Source: Betaproteobacteria bacterium (GTDB taxonomy: Bacteria; Pseudomonadota; Gammaproteobacteria; Burkholderiales; SG8-39). From it: 64,000 bases of DNA. Made by a program: the position numbers and the translations under genes. The notes beneath the pieces were generated by a model. It worked only from the letters and a program-made list of their open reading frames with translations, made no database searches and had not been told where the DNA came from. Each line of letters starts with the position of its first letter. The first letter of the stretch is position 1. This document shows, piece after piece, positions 44,625-54,900 of this stretch. The DNA is taken from NCBI GenBank assembly GCA_004297625.1, contig SCTY01000031.1:1-64000 (forward strand), written 5' to 3'.

Positions 44625-45695
44625 TCATGGCCGCCTTGCGGCTCGATTGCCTGAGCGTTTCACCATCCCCACAAGGTGATGCGCTAGTTTCAAAATCTGT
44701 CTGTCCACGTTCTGGACTTCCTTCCACGGCACGACTTCATCCGGCCCGAACCTCCAGGCGCCCTTTGTCCACGCCGTGTTGCCTACGAGGCAACCCAATC
44801 CCTCTCTGAAGGCCGTTCTTGAACGCGCGGCATTTCTCTCCCAGAGAAGATCCATTACGTAGCCCATGGCTCTTATACCGGCGCCATGGATTAACCGCGA
44901 AGTCTTCGGCGTGTGTCCTTCCCATTCCGATGGAAACGCGTCCCTCACAGCCCCGTAAAAATCACTTATGAGCTGAAATGCGCGTTCCGACGCGCCTTCT
45001 GTACCCATGACCTCGCGAAGCGCGCCGTCCGCCGCAGAAGTCATGATGACCTTTTGGATCGCAGTATCTCGAATAACGCCCGTGGGATTAGTGTGCTGAT
45101 AGATCAGACCGCGCAAGGAAGAAGCTTGGTCATAGTTAAGGCGCTCGGTAAGTGCCGCCGCCGTAGATCTCGAGGAAAGCCTTTCCGGCAACCCGGAGAT
45201 GGAAGGTAACAACTCATAGATCAATGCTTTCGGTAGGGGCCTCGTGTTGTTTATCAGCACAAATTGGCGCCTTAGTTCGTCGTAGTTTCTGCAGATAAGC
45301 GCAGATACAAAAACCTCGAAGTCCTTATCTGGAAGGCCAGAAAGAGCAGTCAGACGCTGCTGCCCGTCTACTACATAGCCGTTCCTTTCCTTGGCGCGCT
45401 CTATCCGTAGCTCCACCATGGAGTCGTCGAGCGCCTTTACGGATACACCATTGATGAATGCCACTACGATTGGATTGGGAAGAACCGCGTCCTCGAATTT
45501 GAGGTACTCGCGAATCTCTTTCACGTGCGACGCAATCTGCGGCCGCTGAAATCCTTTCAGCCCACCCGTACCCGACCTGCCGGCTCTGTCGATTTCTGCA
45601 AACGCTAAGATCTCCCCCACGCGCGCCGGAAATGTCAGTACCTCGTGAGAGGGACTTTGGCGTGCGCGAACCGCTCGATATATAAAGGCCGTCAC
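44625..45695 (-). CDS. Second DpdB-like protein (DGQQR domain)
   Basis: A 356-residue protein, GTG start, one base after dpdA. It carries [21 protein letters not shown], the signature [10 protein letters not shown] (D110-R114) and [20 protein letters not shown], the DGQHR/DndB-like fold seen in DpdB and in phosphorothioation regulators. It is a diverged paralogue of the DpdB upstream of dpdA (shared GFQR...HVK...YL and DGQQR blocks, different elsewhere). The two may form a hetero-complex or one may be regulatory. Confidence 0.85.
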   Translation of the reverse strand: MTAFIYRAVRARQSPSHEVLTFPARVGEILAFAEIDRAGRSGTGGLKGFQRPQIASHVKEIREYLKFEDAVLPNPIVVAFINGVSVKALDDSMVELRIERAKERNGYVVDGQQRLTALSGLPDKDFEVFVSALICRNYDELRRQFVLINNTRPLPKALIYELLPSISGLPERLSSRSTAAALTERLNYDQASSLRGLIYQHTNPTGVIRDTAIQKVIMTSAADGALREVMGTEGASERAFQLISDFYGAVRDAFPSEWEGHTPKTSRLIHGAGIRAMGYVMDLLWERNAARSRTAFREGLGCLVGNTAWTKGAWRFGPDEVVPWKEVQNVDRQILKLAHHLVGMVKRSGNRAARRP

Positions 45696-45696
45696 G

Positions 45697-46980
45697 TTAT
45701 GGTTTCTCCCTGAGAATTGATTTCACATGCTGATGAAACACAGCCAGGTTGTGAAAACCACGGCGCCTATTTCGATTGTTGCCCCGGAAAATTAGCACTT
45801 CGATGGATATCGCTTTGCATACCGAGCAAACACATTCTTTCCATGGCTTCTCGTCCAAAACCTTCTCCAGACGGTTCCGGAGCTCCAGCAGCGCTCTCTC
45901 ATTTTCCGTTTCCGTCTTCCCGCTGTCAGCCGACAAGAAGACCTTCGAATACGCCAGCACAGCTTCCACTGTCCTCTCGGTCGTTTCCCGCCCTCTGTCG
46001 AATTCTCGCAAGGCTCTGAGAGCATTTGCTTCTAACGCGGTAAGTATTTCCTGCTTGATTCGCCCTTCCTTTACCCCTCTGAGTAGTCGCGTACTTTCGA
46101 GCGCTTGAGGGACGCGTATGGCGGCGTAGTAATCAATGCCACCCGCTTCCTTAGTAACGTAGTAGTTCGCCCGGGCGTCCTTAAATGCGCGCACAAGAGG
46201 AGAGGTTGTGTCGAAACTCGCAATGCCGTATTTGGCAAACTCATGAATCTGTTCCGCCTTTGCGAATCCCAGAAGATGTAATTGTGTCCGCGTAGATATT
46301 CGTGCACGTACGGCCTGGAGACATGCATGGACCGATGTAGCGTTCAAGGGCACCATCCCTCCCAGCGCCAAGTACGTGTAACCCATCTTTTCGAGTTGAG
46401 CAGCTGCTTCTCCCATGCTCCCGGGAGACCAGCCCTGCACCACGCCTAACGGGGTGAAAGACGGCCCCAACTCTCGTGACGCCCTTAGAAACGATTTTGC
46501 GTTTTCCAGCGTTATCTCGAAGCGCCTCTTTGCATCGTCCGAGCCGCCTTGCATACCCGTAAAACTGCGCTCGAAGTCGAAGATGACATGATCGACCGAG
46601 CAACCATGTGTGAACTGCCCGTCTCCATAAAATTCGACCATGTCCTCCGACGTATAAGGAGGCACCTCATGGGCGACGTATGAAAACGCGCCGCTGTCGC
46701 CGAAGAGATCCTTGCTACCAAACTTGCCGTTCAAACGCAGAAATTTTCTGGCTCCAACGCGCTTGAATCTCATGGCCTGACCTGATGAATACTTGCCCTT
46801 GAACTGATGATCGCCAACGATACCGCGTGAAACCAGGATTCCGTCATATGGCGCGTATCCAAACAGTTCATGCGGGTATTGGTCATCCCAGTAAGGTCGC
46901 CTCCCAGGGCGCATGGAATCGGACAGGAAATCGTAGCCAGGGTCCACGAGATCCAAACTATCTGCAAAGATGAACTTCAC
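45697..46980 (-). CDS. dpdA: DpdA, DNA-guanine transglycosylase (TGT-like)
   Basis: A 427-residue relative of bacterial and archaeal tRNA-guanine transglycosylases that exchanges guanine in DNA for a 7-deazaguanine base. TGT-type motifs: GDSGAF (D95; DSGGF in TGT), VVQGWS (180-185), ALGG (205-208), and the probable nucleophile D257 in SFDTTSPLVRAF. The C-terminal zinc site C383-x-C385-x2-C388 ... H410 (CVCSVC ... FHNL) matches TGT. The GTG start overlaps the stop of dpdB (GTGA). This is the defining gene of the system. Confidence 0.94.
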   Translation of the reverse strand: MKFIFADSLDLVDPGYDFLSDSMRPGRRPYWDDQYPHELFGYAPYDGILVSRGIVGDHQFKGKYSSGQAMRFKRVGARKFLRLNGKFGSKDLFGDSGAFSYVAHEVPPYTSEDMVEFYGDGQFTHGCSVDHVIFDFERSFTGMQGGSDDAKRRFEITLENAKSFLRASRELGPSFTPLGVVQGWSPGSMGEAAAQLEKMGYTYLALGGMVPLNATSVHACLQAVRARISTRTQLHLLGFAKAEQIHEFAKYGIASFDTTSPLVRAFKDARANYYVTKEAGGIDYYAAIRVPQALESTRLLRGVKEGRIKQEILTALEANALRALREFDRGRETTERTVEAVLAYSKVFLSADSGKTETENERALLELRNRLEKVLDEKPWKECVCSVCKAISIEVLIFRGNNRNRRRGFHNLAVFHQHVKSILREKP

Positions 46981-48119
46981 CGACTCGCCCTTGTTGCGTA
47001 TATACGGACCAGGGTGTCGGCCAGGCCGCGAATATGATGTTGCAGGTTCTGAACCTCATTCCAATCAAGCCCAAGGCTCTCCCATCTCCCACTGGTCCAA
47101 TGGCAATAGGGGGCGATCCGCTTCAAGTCGCGACGGACCGCGGGCCAAGGTTCTGATGCTCCGTCATGGCGCGACAGCACCTTGTCCATGAGCACTCCCA
47201 TCGCCTGGATACCAGCTGAGTGCATCAATCTACTTCTTGCTGGCGGAAGGCCCCACGCGTCCTTGAAAACGACTCTCACAGCTCCCCAGAATCCCAACAG
47301 GGCCCTATACATGCCTTTCAAGTCGGCCGAGGAATCCCCGACAGTCTTAAACGGCGCCAAGGCGCCTAGCGGATTCCTAATGCTGTGCTTAATCATTTCG
47401 ATAACGGCGGTGTCTGTGATAACCGCTTTTCGTTTGTTCTTCGTTGCAGACGGCCGGCGTATCAGACCGAAGAATGGCGACGCCGCATCCTGATTCAGCA
47501 TGTCGCACAGTTGGCTCGGTATGCGCCGCTCGGTCAACTCACGAGGGAAAAGCACTCCCGAGGTTGCCGGCAGCAATTCGTTAATGAGTCGACCTGGAAG
47601 CGGCTTCGCCTTGTTCACCAGGATGAATTGCTCTCGCTGAATCGTTACGTTGTCCGATACAAATCCCACCACTGGTACTGGCATTTTTTGGTTACGGCTC
47701 TTCGAAAGCGCCAGCGAGCGCTGCTGTCCGTCGACTATCCACGCCACCCTTTCGCCTTCGTCGCGAAGCGGTATGCGCAGCGTCCCACTTTGAGCAATGT
47801 CTACAAGTCCGGCAGGCTTTGGACCGCGAGATGGTGTGAATCGAACATCGCTGGACAACGCAAGGATTATCGCGTTCGGAAACAGTACATTTATGTGGTC
47901 GAGATACTGAGCGATGTTCTTGACATGCGCCCTAATTTCGCGTCGCTGAAATCCCCTTAGCGCGCGACCATTCTCGCGCTCGATCCTAGAAATATCTGCG
48001 ATCCTCGCCACGTCCCCGCCGGGCATGAAAAATGAATAGACCGGATACCTGTCGCCTTGGTGGGTCCGTAGAGCTCGAACTAGAAGCGCGTTAGCATTCG
48101 CGACCTTACGCTTCGACAT
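46977..48119 (-). CDS. dpdB: DpdB (DGQQR-domain protein)
   Basis: A 380-residue protein. ALRGFQRREIRAHVKNIAQYL precedes the signature VDGQQRSLAL (D130-R134), then REQFILVNKAKPLPGRLINELLPA. DpdB works with DpdA to insert preQ0 into DNA in the Salmonella system, apparently as an ATP-using partner. It starts at ATG 48119, three bases after dpdC, and overlaps dpdA by four bases. A paralogue lies on the other side of dpdA. Confidence 0.88.
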   Translation of the reverse strand: MSKRKVANANALLVRALRTHQGDRYPVYSFFMPGGDVARIADISRIERENGRALRGFQRREIRAHVKNIAQYLDHINVLFPNAIILALSSDVRFTPSRGPKPAGLVDIAQSGTLRIPLRDEGERVAWIVDGQQRSLALSKSRNQKMPVPVVGFVSDNVTIQREQFILVNKAKPLPGRLINELLPATSGVLFPRELTERRIPSQLCDMLNQDAASPFFGLIRRPSATKNKRKAVITDTAVIEMIKHSIRNPLGALAPFKTVGDSSADLKGMYRALLGFWGAVRVVFKDAWGLPPARSRLMHSAGIQAMGVLMDKVLSRHDGASEPWPAVRRDLKRIAPYCHWTSGRWESLGLDWNEVQNLQHHIRGLADTLVRIYATRASR

Positions 48120-48121
48120 AT

Positions 48122-49057
48122 CTACCCGCGGCTCCTAATGATGTCTCTACACATCTTCTGAAAGCGACCCTGCTCACACGCGACGTTGAGATCATCTCGC
48201 AGTGTTCTAAGAGCAACACTCCAGTGCCAGTCTGCTTCGCGCAGAACTCTTTTCACGGCTCGTTGCAATTGCGTTTCCGGTAGCTTGGAACGTACGATCG
48301 CCTCCTTATAGGGCCATCCGCGTAGCGCCCTGAGTACCATTGCTCTATGCCTTTCAAGAGTAGGCTTCTTACGCATTCTCATCGCCAACTCTATGAAGTG
48401 ACGCCCTGCTCGTTGCGGGAAGTCCGACTCGGTGCCCCTGATGGGACTCTTCCGGCCATCTAGCCGGCTGTCGTACGGCATGTGGACATGCTGTAACCCC
48501 TCGGGGACTTCCTCTTTTCTTCGAGGTCCAACCAAGCGCACTCGGTCTAGGTCACGCTTCCTTAGTTCGAGTAGATCCTCCACGACCAAACCCAAATAAG
48601 CCGACGAAACTGCCACCACGAAATACGTTTCCTTCGATTTGGCGACAATCTCTGCAAGGCTCCGTTTGCCAATACCGGCTGCCCGAAGCGCGGCCCACCA
48701 TAGCGGAGGACTGAATGCGGCTCCATCTAAAACCCGATTGGAAATCGAATCCGCATGGTCATCGGCGATAGTGAGGCTATAAGACGGAATCCGATCTGTC
48801 TCTGTGATTAACCCCACTCCCGCCGAAATCACCCATAGGGGCGTGTCCGCTAACCGCGCTGCTTTAGTGGCCTCGCAATGCGCTCGCCCTTGGTAGAGGT
48901 CTAAGGCCTCCACCCGGTGGTCTGCCTCACGTAGTCGTCGCTTCCACTCCTTCACGATTTGCTTCAATGAACCCTTAGGCATTGAATGAGCACGGAGTCG
49001 GCGGGGCGTAGGCAAAGCCTTCCTTGCGGTGCAGTTTGTGATAACTATGAGTCGCAT
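48122..49057 (-). CDS. dpdC: DpdC-like protein (DUF6884/YaaA-like)
   Basis: A 311-residue protein. The first ~150 residues have the DUF6884/YaaA pattern: VITNCTARKALPTP, LYQGRAHCEATKAARLADTP, then LWVISAGVGLITETDRIPSY. DpdC hydrolyses inserted preQ0 to the amido-deazaguanine in Salmonella. The C-terminal part contains a helical section (VLRALRGWPYKEAIVRSKLP) that could be a helix-turn-helix. It is the first gene of the modification operon, behind a 126-bp gap that may hold its promoter. The name rests on fold type and position. Confidence 0.78.
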   Translation of the reverse strand: MRLIVITNCTARKALPTPRRLRAHSMPKGSLKQIVKEWKRRLREADHRVEALDLYQGRAHCEATKAARLADTPLWVISAGVGLITETDRIPSYSLTIADDHADSISNRVLDGAAFSPPLWWAALRAAGIGKRSLAEIVAKSKETYFVVAVSSAYLGLVVEDLLELRKRDLDRVRLVGPRRKEEVPEGLQHVHMPYDSRLDGRKSPIRGTESDFPQRAGRHFIELAMRMRKKPTLERHRAMVLRALRGWPYKEAIVRSKLPETQLQRAVKRVLREADWHWSVALRTLRDDLNVACEQGRFQKMCRDIIRSRG

Positions 49058-49080
49058 TTCTTATGGAAACTGCTGGCCAT

Positions 49081-49086
49081 AATATA
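49081..49086 (-). promoter_or_regulatory. Possible -10 box upstream of dpdC
   Basis: On the minus strand TATATT lies 24 bases before the dpdC start, inside the only gap larger than 30 bases in the whole operon run. No good TTGACA-like box is seen at the right distance, so an activator or weak promoter is implied. Low confidence. Confidence 0.3.
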
Positions 49087-49182
49087 CGAAAGGTCGCAGT
49101 TTTTGTGATGTACCGCGCCAGCTTGCAACAGCAGTTACGCGGGCTTAGCCGCCGAGCGCTGCGTGGGTAGATCTCTTGCTGA

Positions 49183-51441
49183 CTACAATGCTTCGCTTGC
49201 TAGATGGTCTAGCACGGAGCGAACGATGCTCGCTGTGCCCTTTCCAAGCGGCATTAGGAGGTCCCTACCCTTCCTTGCCTCCTTGGCGCAGAAATACGCT
49301 TGATGCTTACTGCTCTTCCACGCGAACACAAAGATGTCAGCGCTTACGGCTAGGGCCCTGAGACGTTCCGTGGCAACGCCATCATTGTTTACCTCGATCC
49401 GAGCCCTCGGCAGCAGCCGAGACAATAGGCGCTGAGCACGATTGCCAGCAGTTTCCATCAAGGTATAGATCCCTATGACGCCATCGAACTCCAGAGGCGT
49501 GGCGACTACTCCTGGTTCTGCTTGCGGCGCAGGAATTGTCTCCATCACGTCGGGACAGCCATAGTCCTGTGCCAACATCTTTAGAACATCGCGTTGCTCA
49601 GCGCTCACACGATGCCCCATGGAGCGCACACCTCCTAAGACATGCGCGAAAAACCGCAATGCCGCCTCGCGCTCTTGCATCGGGAACACTGCTAATACCT
49701 CAGCCACATTCAACGCCCAATCGAGATGCACCGGAGCGCTGTTGGCGGCGGCGATCTCGCAGAGATCCTCCACACATTCCTTATAAGCATCCGTACTCGG
49801 GCCAACGGTCAAGAGTGCCTGAACCAGTGACGATGCCAGTTCAAGTTCGTCGCGAGAGACTGCTCCGGACCACGCCAGGATCCTCAAGAGAGTTCCATAT
49901 AGCGGAGCGAAGCCGCGGACAGGGGAAGCTGGCTGCTCCACGAAGAAGCCGACCAAGGCAGGAAATGCGTTCCTAAAAACCTGTTCGGCCGGCCCGCTCG
50001 CATTACTGACTAGTCTCGCCAACTCAAGGCATTGAGCCGGCCTCTGAGCGTACGACTCGACGTTCCACTTTAGTACCGCCGATTCCAATACAGGGATTGG
50101 TGAGTGCTCGTATTTGCCGCCAATGACCCACTGTGCCCAGCTGATCCAGTCCGCGTCGATTTCGACGCTGGACTCCTTCTTTCCGAGTGCGCGAAGCGCT
50201 TCGAGGCGCGAGCGATCCTTTGAGGTTAGCTTTGCATGGGCAGACGCCGCCGCCTCGTCAAGGAGAGCGAGGACGCGCTCTCGGATGCGCTTCGAGTTGA
50301 CCTCCACCGCACAACGCAAGAGTGCGCTATAGGCCCACTGCTCTGGAATGACCTCAAATGCCAAATTGACAGCAACCTCATAGTCCTCGTCGGCGATAGC
50401 TTGCCTGGCGCTTTCGCGCGCGTCGAACTTCGCGGGAATCTTTGCTTGACGGCAGCCCTCGAGCCAGCGTCTTGCCATCGAGAGTCCAGCACCATCTTCC
50501 GGGTGTGCGTCAAGGATCGCCTGGCATCTTGCGATGTTGAGTTCCGTTTGCGCCAATTCAAATAACAGAAACGCACGAAGCACCGCCGGACGACGGACAC
50601 CCTTTCTCTCTTGAAACAGCGGTGCGTATCGGGTCGCTACGTTCTGCTTGAAGGACGCAATCAATGCTTTCGGGTCGAGATCTTCCTCGAGAGGTCTTAT
50701 CCGGTCCTCGTATAGCGCCTCAATGACATCTGTAATGGTCTGCGGTGGAAGCGACAGGTCCATCACGCTTGCGATCAATGCGTGATTTCGGGCCAATTCT
50801 TCCCAACGCCCCAGTCCGGCGAGCAACCGGATCTCAAGGCATTTCCGCTGCTCTGCGCTAATGCGTCCGGATTGAACTAGCTCCGACAGCAGCTTGGTCG
50901 CACTCTCCGCATTCCCCGCCAACAGCGCACGATCGAAATCACCGCGGATTTGCCCGAATGGACGCTGTGTTCTGTCGGGAGTCGCGGGACGCCTCGACAA
51001 TATGCTTTGATAGAGGAGCAATAGGTCGGCGATCTTCTGCCGGTCATCTTCCGTTGTTGGCGCAATTCGAACTACGCATCCTCCAAACCGATCTCTCAAC
51101 GTAGATTCAATTACGTCACTGTCCCGCAGGCTGGCAGGCTGTCCGCGGAAGTCGCTGTAGCTGGGCCCGATTAAGCTGTACACCTCCGCCAGCATCCTGC
51201 CCAGCACGTGTTCGTCATTGCAGACGCCATACCACGTTGCGGGACCATCGCCCCCAAAAACGGGCAATACGATAGGCACAGCAGCCCCCGTAGAACTCAG
51301 CATCTTCAGCCATGGCTCGACCTGCCTTATCCATTCAGGCGGCCCCTCGCCGGAAACGATCTGATTCCAGCTGAGTTCATTGCGCCCCGAAAAGAACCGC
51401 GCAAGCCACCTCTCGTCTTCAGCCGTGTACTCGAGCGTCAC
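49183..51441 (-). CDS. dpdD: DpdD, restriction-arm protein of unknown fold
   Basis: A 752-residue mostly helical protein. The start is GTG 51441, overlapping the dpdK stop (GTGA); the frame is open to 51516, but that would run far into dpdK. An N-terminal segment (LEYTAEDERWLARFFSGRNE) is followed by a long helical-repeat-like middle. The C-terminal block NNDGVATERLRALAVSADIF, then SSKHQAYFCAKEARKGRDLL and PLGKGTASIVRSVLDHL is the most conserved-looking part. DpdD is required for restriction in Salmonella; its activity is not known. Identification is by size, position and the C-terminal pattern. Confidence 0.78.
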   Translation of the reverse strand: MTLEYTAEDERWLARFFSGRNELSWNQIVSGEGPPEWIRQVEPWLKMLSSTGAAVPIVLPVFGGDGPATWYGVCNDEHVLGRMLAEVYSLIGPSYSDFRGQPASLRDSDVIESTLRDRFGGCVVRIAPTTEDDRQKIADLLLLYQSILSRRPATPDRTQRPFGQIRGDFDRALLAGNAESATKLLSELVQSGRISAEQRKCLEIRLLAGLGRWEELARNHALIASVMDLSLPPQTITDVIEALYEDRIRPLEEDLDPKALIASFKQNVATRYAPLFQERKGVRRPAVLRAFLLFELAQTELNIARCQAILDAHPEDGAGLSMARRWLEGCRQAKIPAKFDARESARQAIADEDYEVAVNLAFEVIPEQWAYSALLRCAVEVNSKRIRERVLALLDEAAASAHAKLTSKDRSRLEALRALGKKESSVEIDADWISWAQWVIGGKYEHSPIPVLESAVLKWNVESYAQRPAQCLELARLVSNASGPAEQVFRNAFPALVGFFVEQPASPVRGFAPLYGTLLRILAWSGAVSRDELELASSLVQALLTVGPSTDAYKECVEDLCEIAAANSAPVHLDWALNVAEVLAVFPMQEREAALRFFAHVLGGVRSMGHRVSAEQRDVLKMLAQDYGCPDVMETIPAPQAEPGVVATPLEFDGVIGIYTLMETAGNRAQRLLSRLLPRARIEVNNDGVATERLRALAVSADIFVFAWKSSKHQAYFCAKEARKGRDLLMPLGKGTASIVRSVLDHLASEAL

Positions 51442-51971
51442 TGGGGTCTCAGATATTCTGCAAACTCCAACCTCGCTCGCGCCAAATCCTCCGCGTCTAG
51501 GGAGAACTCGATCCACTCATCATTGATCGTGAGGGCGTTGTACGTGAGATTCATCGATCCAAGGAGCAGACTTCGCGAAAGCAGGATTCCCTTCGTGTGC
51601 AGTTGATCACGGATAGTTGCTTTTGCCTGGTCCTCGACTGCGTAGGTTCGAGCCAGGTCGGACAACCGCCCTAGAAACGCCTTGTTGGTGTCTTCGGCTC
51701 GCGTAACGACATTGACGCGAGCCCCGCGGACCATCAATGCGACGAGAACATCCGCCACCCGGATCTCTCGCCGACCCCACTCAGGATTTAGGGAATCAAA
51801 ATTGCCGGATCTGTTATCGATTAATACGACATTGCTAATCCACGGCGACACCACCCAAATGTCCGAATCCTCTCGGAGCATTTCACCGACGAACATGTTT
51901 TGCAGCAACTCCTGAATCGTGGCTGAGCCGGTAAGTTGGCTTTTGAAGATTCGCCGGTGCAAGTAAGTCAC
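51438..51971 (-). CDS. dpdK: DpdK, phospholipase-D-type nuclease
   Basis: A 177-residue protein with a single PLD half-site: H125-x-K127 ... G138-S139-x-N141 in HTKGILLSRSLLLGSMNLTY. One half-site implies a homodimer, as in Nuc/BfiI-type nucleases. WVVSPWISNVVLIDNR and VNVVTRAEDTNKAFLGRL complete the fold. It is the probable DNA-cutting component of the restriction arm. The GTG start overlaps the dpdJ stop. Confidence 0.87.
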   Translation of the reverse strand: MTYLHRRIFKSQLTGSATIQELLQNMFVGEMLREDSDIWVVSPWISNVVLIDNRSGNFDSLNPEWGRREIRVADVLVALMVRGARVNVVTRAEDTNKAFLGRLSDLARTYAVEDQAKATIRDQLHTKGILLSRSLLLGSMNLTYNALTINDEWIEFSLDAEDLARARLEFAEYLRPQ

Positions 51972-54900
51972 TGGACTGCCTCGACGACTTCAATGTCCGC
52001 CTCGAGCACATCCATTGACCGCCTCAAGCCCTGCAAGCGCGCGTAGGCTCGGAGATAGCCAACGTCGATCGGGTTAGTGATGAGGATACTTAAGGTGTCC
52101 CCTAACCTGTCTCGCTGGGCTTCCGAACAAGTAAGCGTCACTAAAGCACCGTCGCCGAGGGCGTGTGCGGCCTTTGCGAACCAATCCTTATCCTCGACTG
52201 ATATGCGGATTCTGTCGTCCGTCATCGTGTCCGCCACCAGAAGCCGTTCGATTGGCGGCAGTTCGACAAACGCATTCCACAATTGAAGAGCGCTTTGCCG
52301 AACTACACGTCCCCGGGGCCAAAGCAACCCGTATATCGCACCCATACGCCAGGCGCCGCGGTCTTGCCCAAGGGGGGCCCCCACCTCAGCTACGACCGCG
52401 TCAATATCTTCTGATTGGCTGAGCCAGTAGCACATGACGCGAAGGTCGATCTCCAAGCCAAGGCGTTCCTCCTCTGCGTTCCAACGCTCGATCACTTCGG
52501 AAAGGTAATGATCCATCGCCGGACCTGCGCCTGATCTCAGTAAACGGTTCGCAAGTGAAACAAGGAACCCGTGAAACGGTGCAAACCCTTCGCGTACAAG
52601 AGCGACCCGCATCTCGCTGGATGCACGCATTAGTTTTTCATGGTTCGCCGTGCCTCTGAATTCCTCTACCAACTCACGAACCCGCGAGCTGGAACCTTCA
52701 GTCACCATTACCTTGAGCAATTTGGCAAGTTGGTGGTCAATCAGCTCGAACTCACCCATGTCGAGGCCCGTCCGAACCGCCGAGAAAAATCGACGTGGAT
52801 CCTCTGAGTAACGACGCAGGATCTCCTCCACTAGGCCGCTGCCGCCCGGGCTTTTCTCGGTGATCCAGATTTCGAGCAGATCTTTCTCGCCTGAAGAGCC
52901 TCCGTCATCGAGTATTGCCCCGCGATCCAGATCAACACACAGATCATCCGTATCCACCGTAGGACAAAGGTCCGTTATCGCCCGTAGGAGCGCCGCAGCG
53001 ACCGTGGATTGGTAGGCGCGCCGCAGCCAGCTCTCCCACTCGCGCGTGATCGGCTCCCACAGGAAGCGCGCCATCCTATGAAGTTCGGTGACAACCGCCG
53101 GATCTTTTAACCGGTCCTCGAGATCCTTGCGTAACCTGTCCTGTCCGCCTTGCTTAGCCTCCTCTTCCGGTTGATCGACGAGATCCGACTGAAAGAGAAG
53201 AGAGAGCACTTGGTCGAGGGTTATCGACGCGCGGCCGCCCGCAAGAGCTTCGGCGGCCTTGGCTAGGCTGACGCGCTGGCTGATTGCTTCGTACGTAAGC
53301 GCTGACAAAAAGACCTGTGCCAGCCACTCGCGCATGAAAGGACTCGGCACACCTCTTAGCGAATCTCCCTTCCAAGCGCTGTCCAGATATCGAGCTGTGC
53401 GCAAGGCCTGCCACTTGCGGGCATCAACGCCTGGCTGTCGGGCGTAAAGGCCAGACGGCACTCGTAGTTTGAAGACGACTCCGTCGGCCAAGAATGCCGC
53501 GCCCAGGCCGACGGGCTTGCCTTCGTGTTCGAAGTCGACCGAGAGACGAATTGCATTTCCTCTACTCAGGCCGATTTCGGCACTCGATCCGACCGCGAAG
53601 CGCCTCACTTCTATTGGCGCCTGGTTAGCGTGCATGTAAAACCCCACCTCTGGCACTAGCTCGCTCCATAGGCTGCCCGCAGCTGGCCTAAGAGTGTTTG
53701 CGACACCTCGAGGAACTAACTGCGTTTCCCATCGAATTTCCGCGTGCGAGCTGTCCGCAACGTTTGCTGGTGGCGCTACTGGAGTGAAGGTCAGTGGGCG
53801 AAATACCTGGATGGAAATGGTTGCGCTGTCCCGTTTGATCAGGAAATTCCCGATTGCGCTGTGCTCGCCAATCTTGTCAATCTCCAGCTTCGCCTGTGCA
53901 CCAGGCGTGAGATCGCCAACCGCGGCAGGTGCGATCCAATGGCGATCCGTCCTGAATCGCACACCAAACCTCCGACTTACGCGCCCGGGTGCGAACTCTC
54001 TGATCGCCGCGAAGACCGGCATAGCTGGCCGCTCACTAGCTTCTTCCGGACGGAGATGAGGCAAAGCGATCCAGACCTCAGCGAGGTTCAGGTCAGCGAA
54101 CAGGGTCGCTGGAACAAACTCAGGCAATGGATTATTCCGGATCTTGAAGTCTGAATCCGGTTTACCAAAGGCGCGCCAGCGCGTCGTCAGGCGACGAAGT
54201 GCCGTCGGTAGTACCGTCGTCATCAACGGCCTCGGATACTCCCATAGCAATGCGGATACCTCATCATTGGACAGTTTCAGCGCCCGCCCTAGATAATCCG
54301 CCAAACGCTTACTCGAATTCTCCGATTCGAGAATGGACCGTATCTCTTTTTCCAATTGGCGCGCACGCCGCTCGTCCGACTTTTCGGCGAGATCTCGCCA
54401 AACGCTGCCGGGCGCCGAATCCTCCAGGCGCCGGCCCAAGTAATCCATAGTTGCGAACACCGCCTGCATCCGCGTTATGTATCGGTTGGCAAGCGGTAAC
54501 GTTCGTACGGGTAGTTCCGGGTCGAACAGAAGGTCATACGCCTGGTACGCAATCCGGTCACGCCCATAGTCGGACAATACGATGGCACTCCACGGTCGCA
54601 TTCCACGTGTTCGTCCCGCTCGCCCCTTTCTTTGCAGAAACCCGGCTGCGCCTTTTGGTGCCTTGTGCTGCACGACCGCACCAACCTTTGGGTCATCGAA
54701 TCCAACTTCGAGTGCCGCTGTCGCGACTACTACGTCAGCCTCGGCATCAATTCCTCGATCCTGCGAGCTAACGCGCTCCACGACCAATCGGGTGGAAAGC
54801 TGGTGACCTAGGCTTTCACAGAATCTCCAATCTTGTCCGTTGCTATACCTTGAGCGGGACGTCCCCAAGGATCGCAGGACCGCAAGCCCGCCGTTGGGGG

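Noticed and set aside
43889..46980. Plain tRNA queuosine operon with tgt
   Set aside because: The TGT-like protein differs from tRNA TGT across most of its length and sits among dpdB/C/D-K genes; queF, queA and queG are absent.
44625..48119. dnd phosphorothioation system, because of the DndB-like DGQQR proteins
   Set aside because: No DndC, DndD or DndE homologue is present; the neighbours are TGT-like and queuosine-pathway genes, which fit dpd.
51442..51516. Longer start for dpdD at 51516
   Set aside because: It would overlap dpdK by 79 bases. The GTG at 51441 gives the same GTGA coupling seen at the other junctions.
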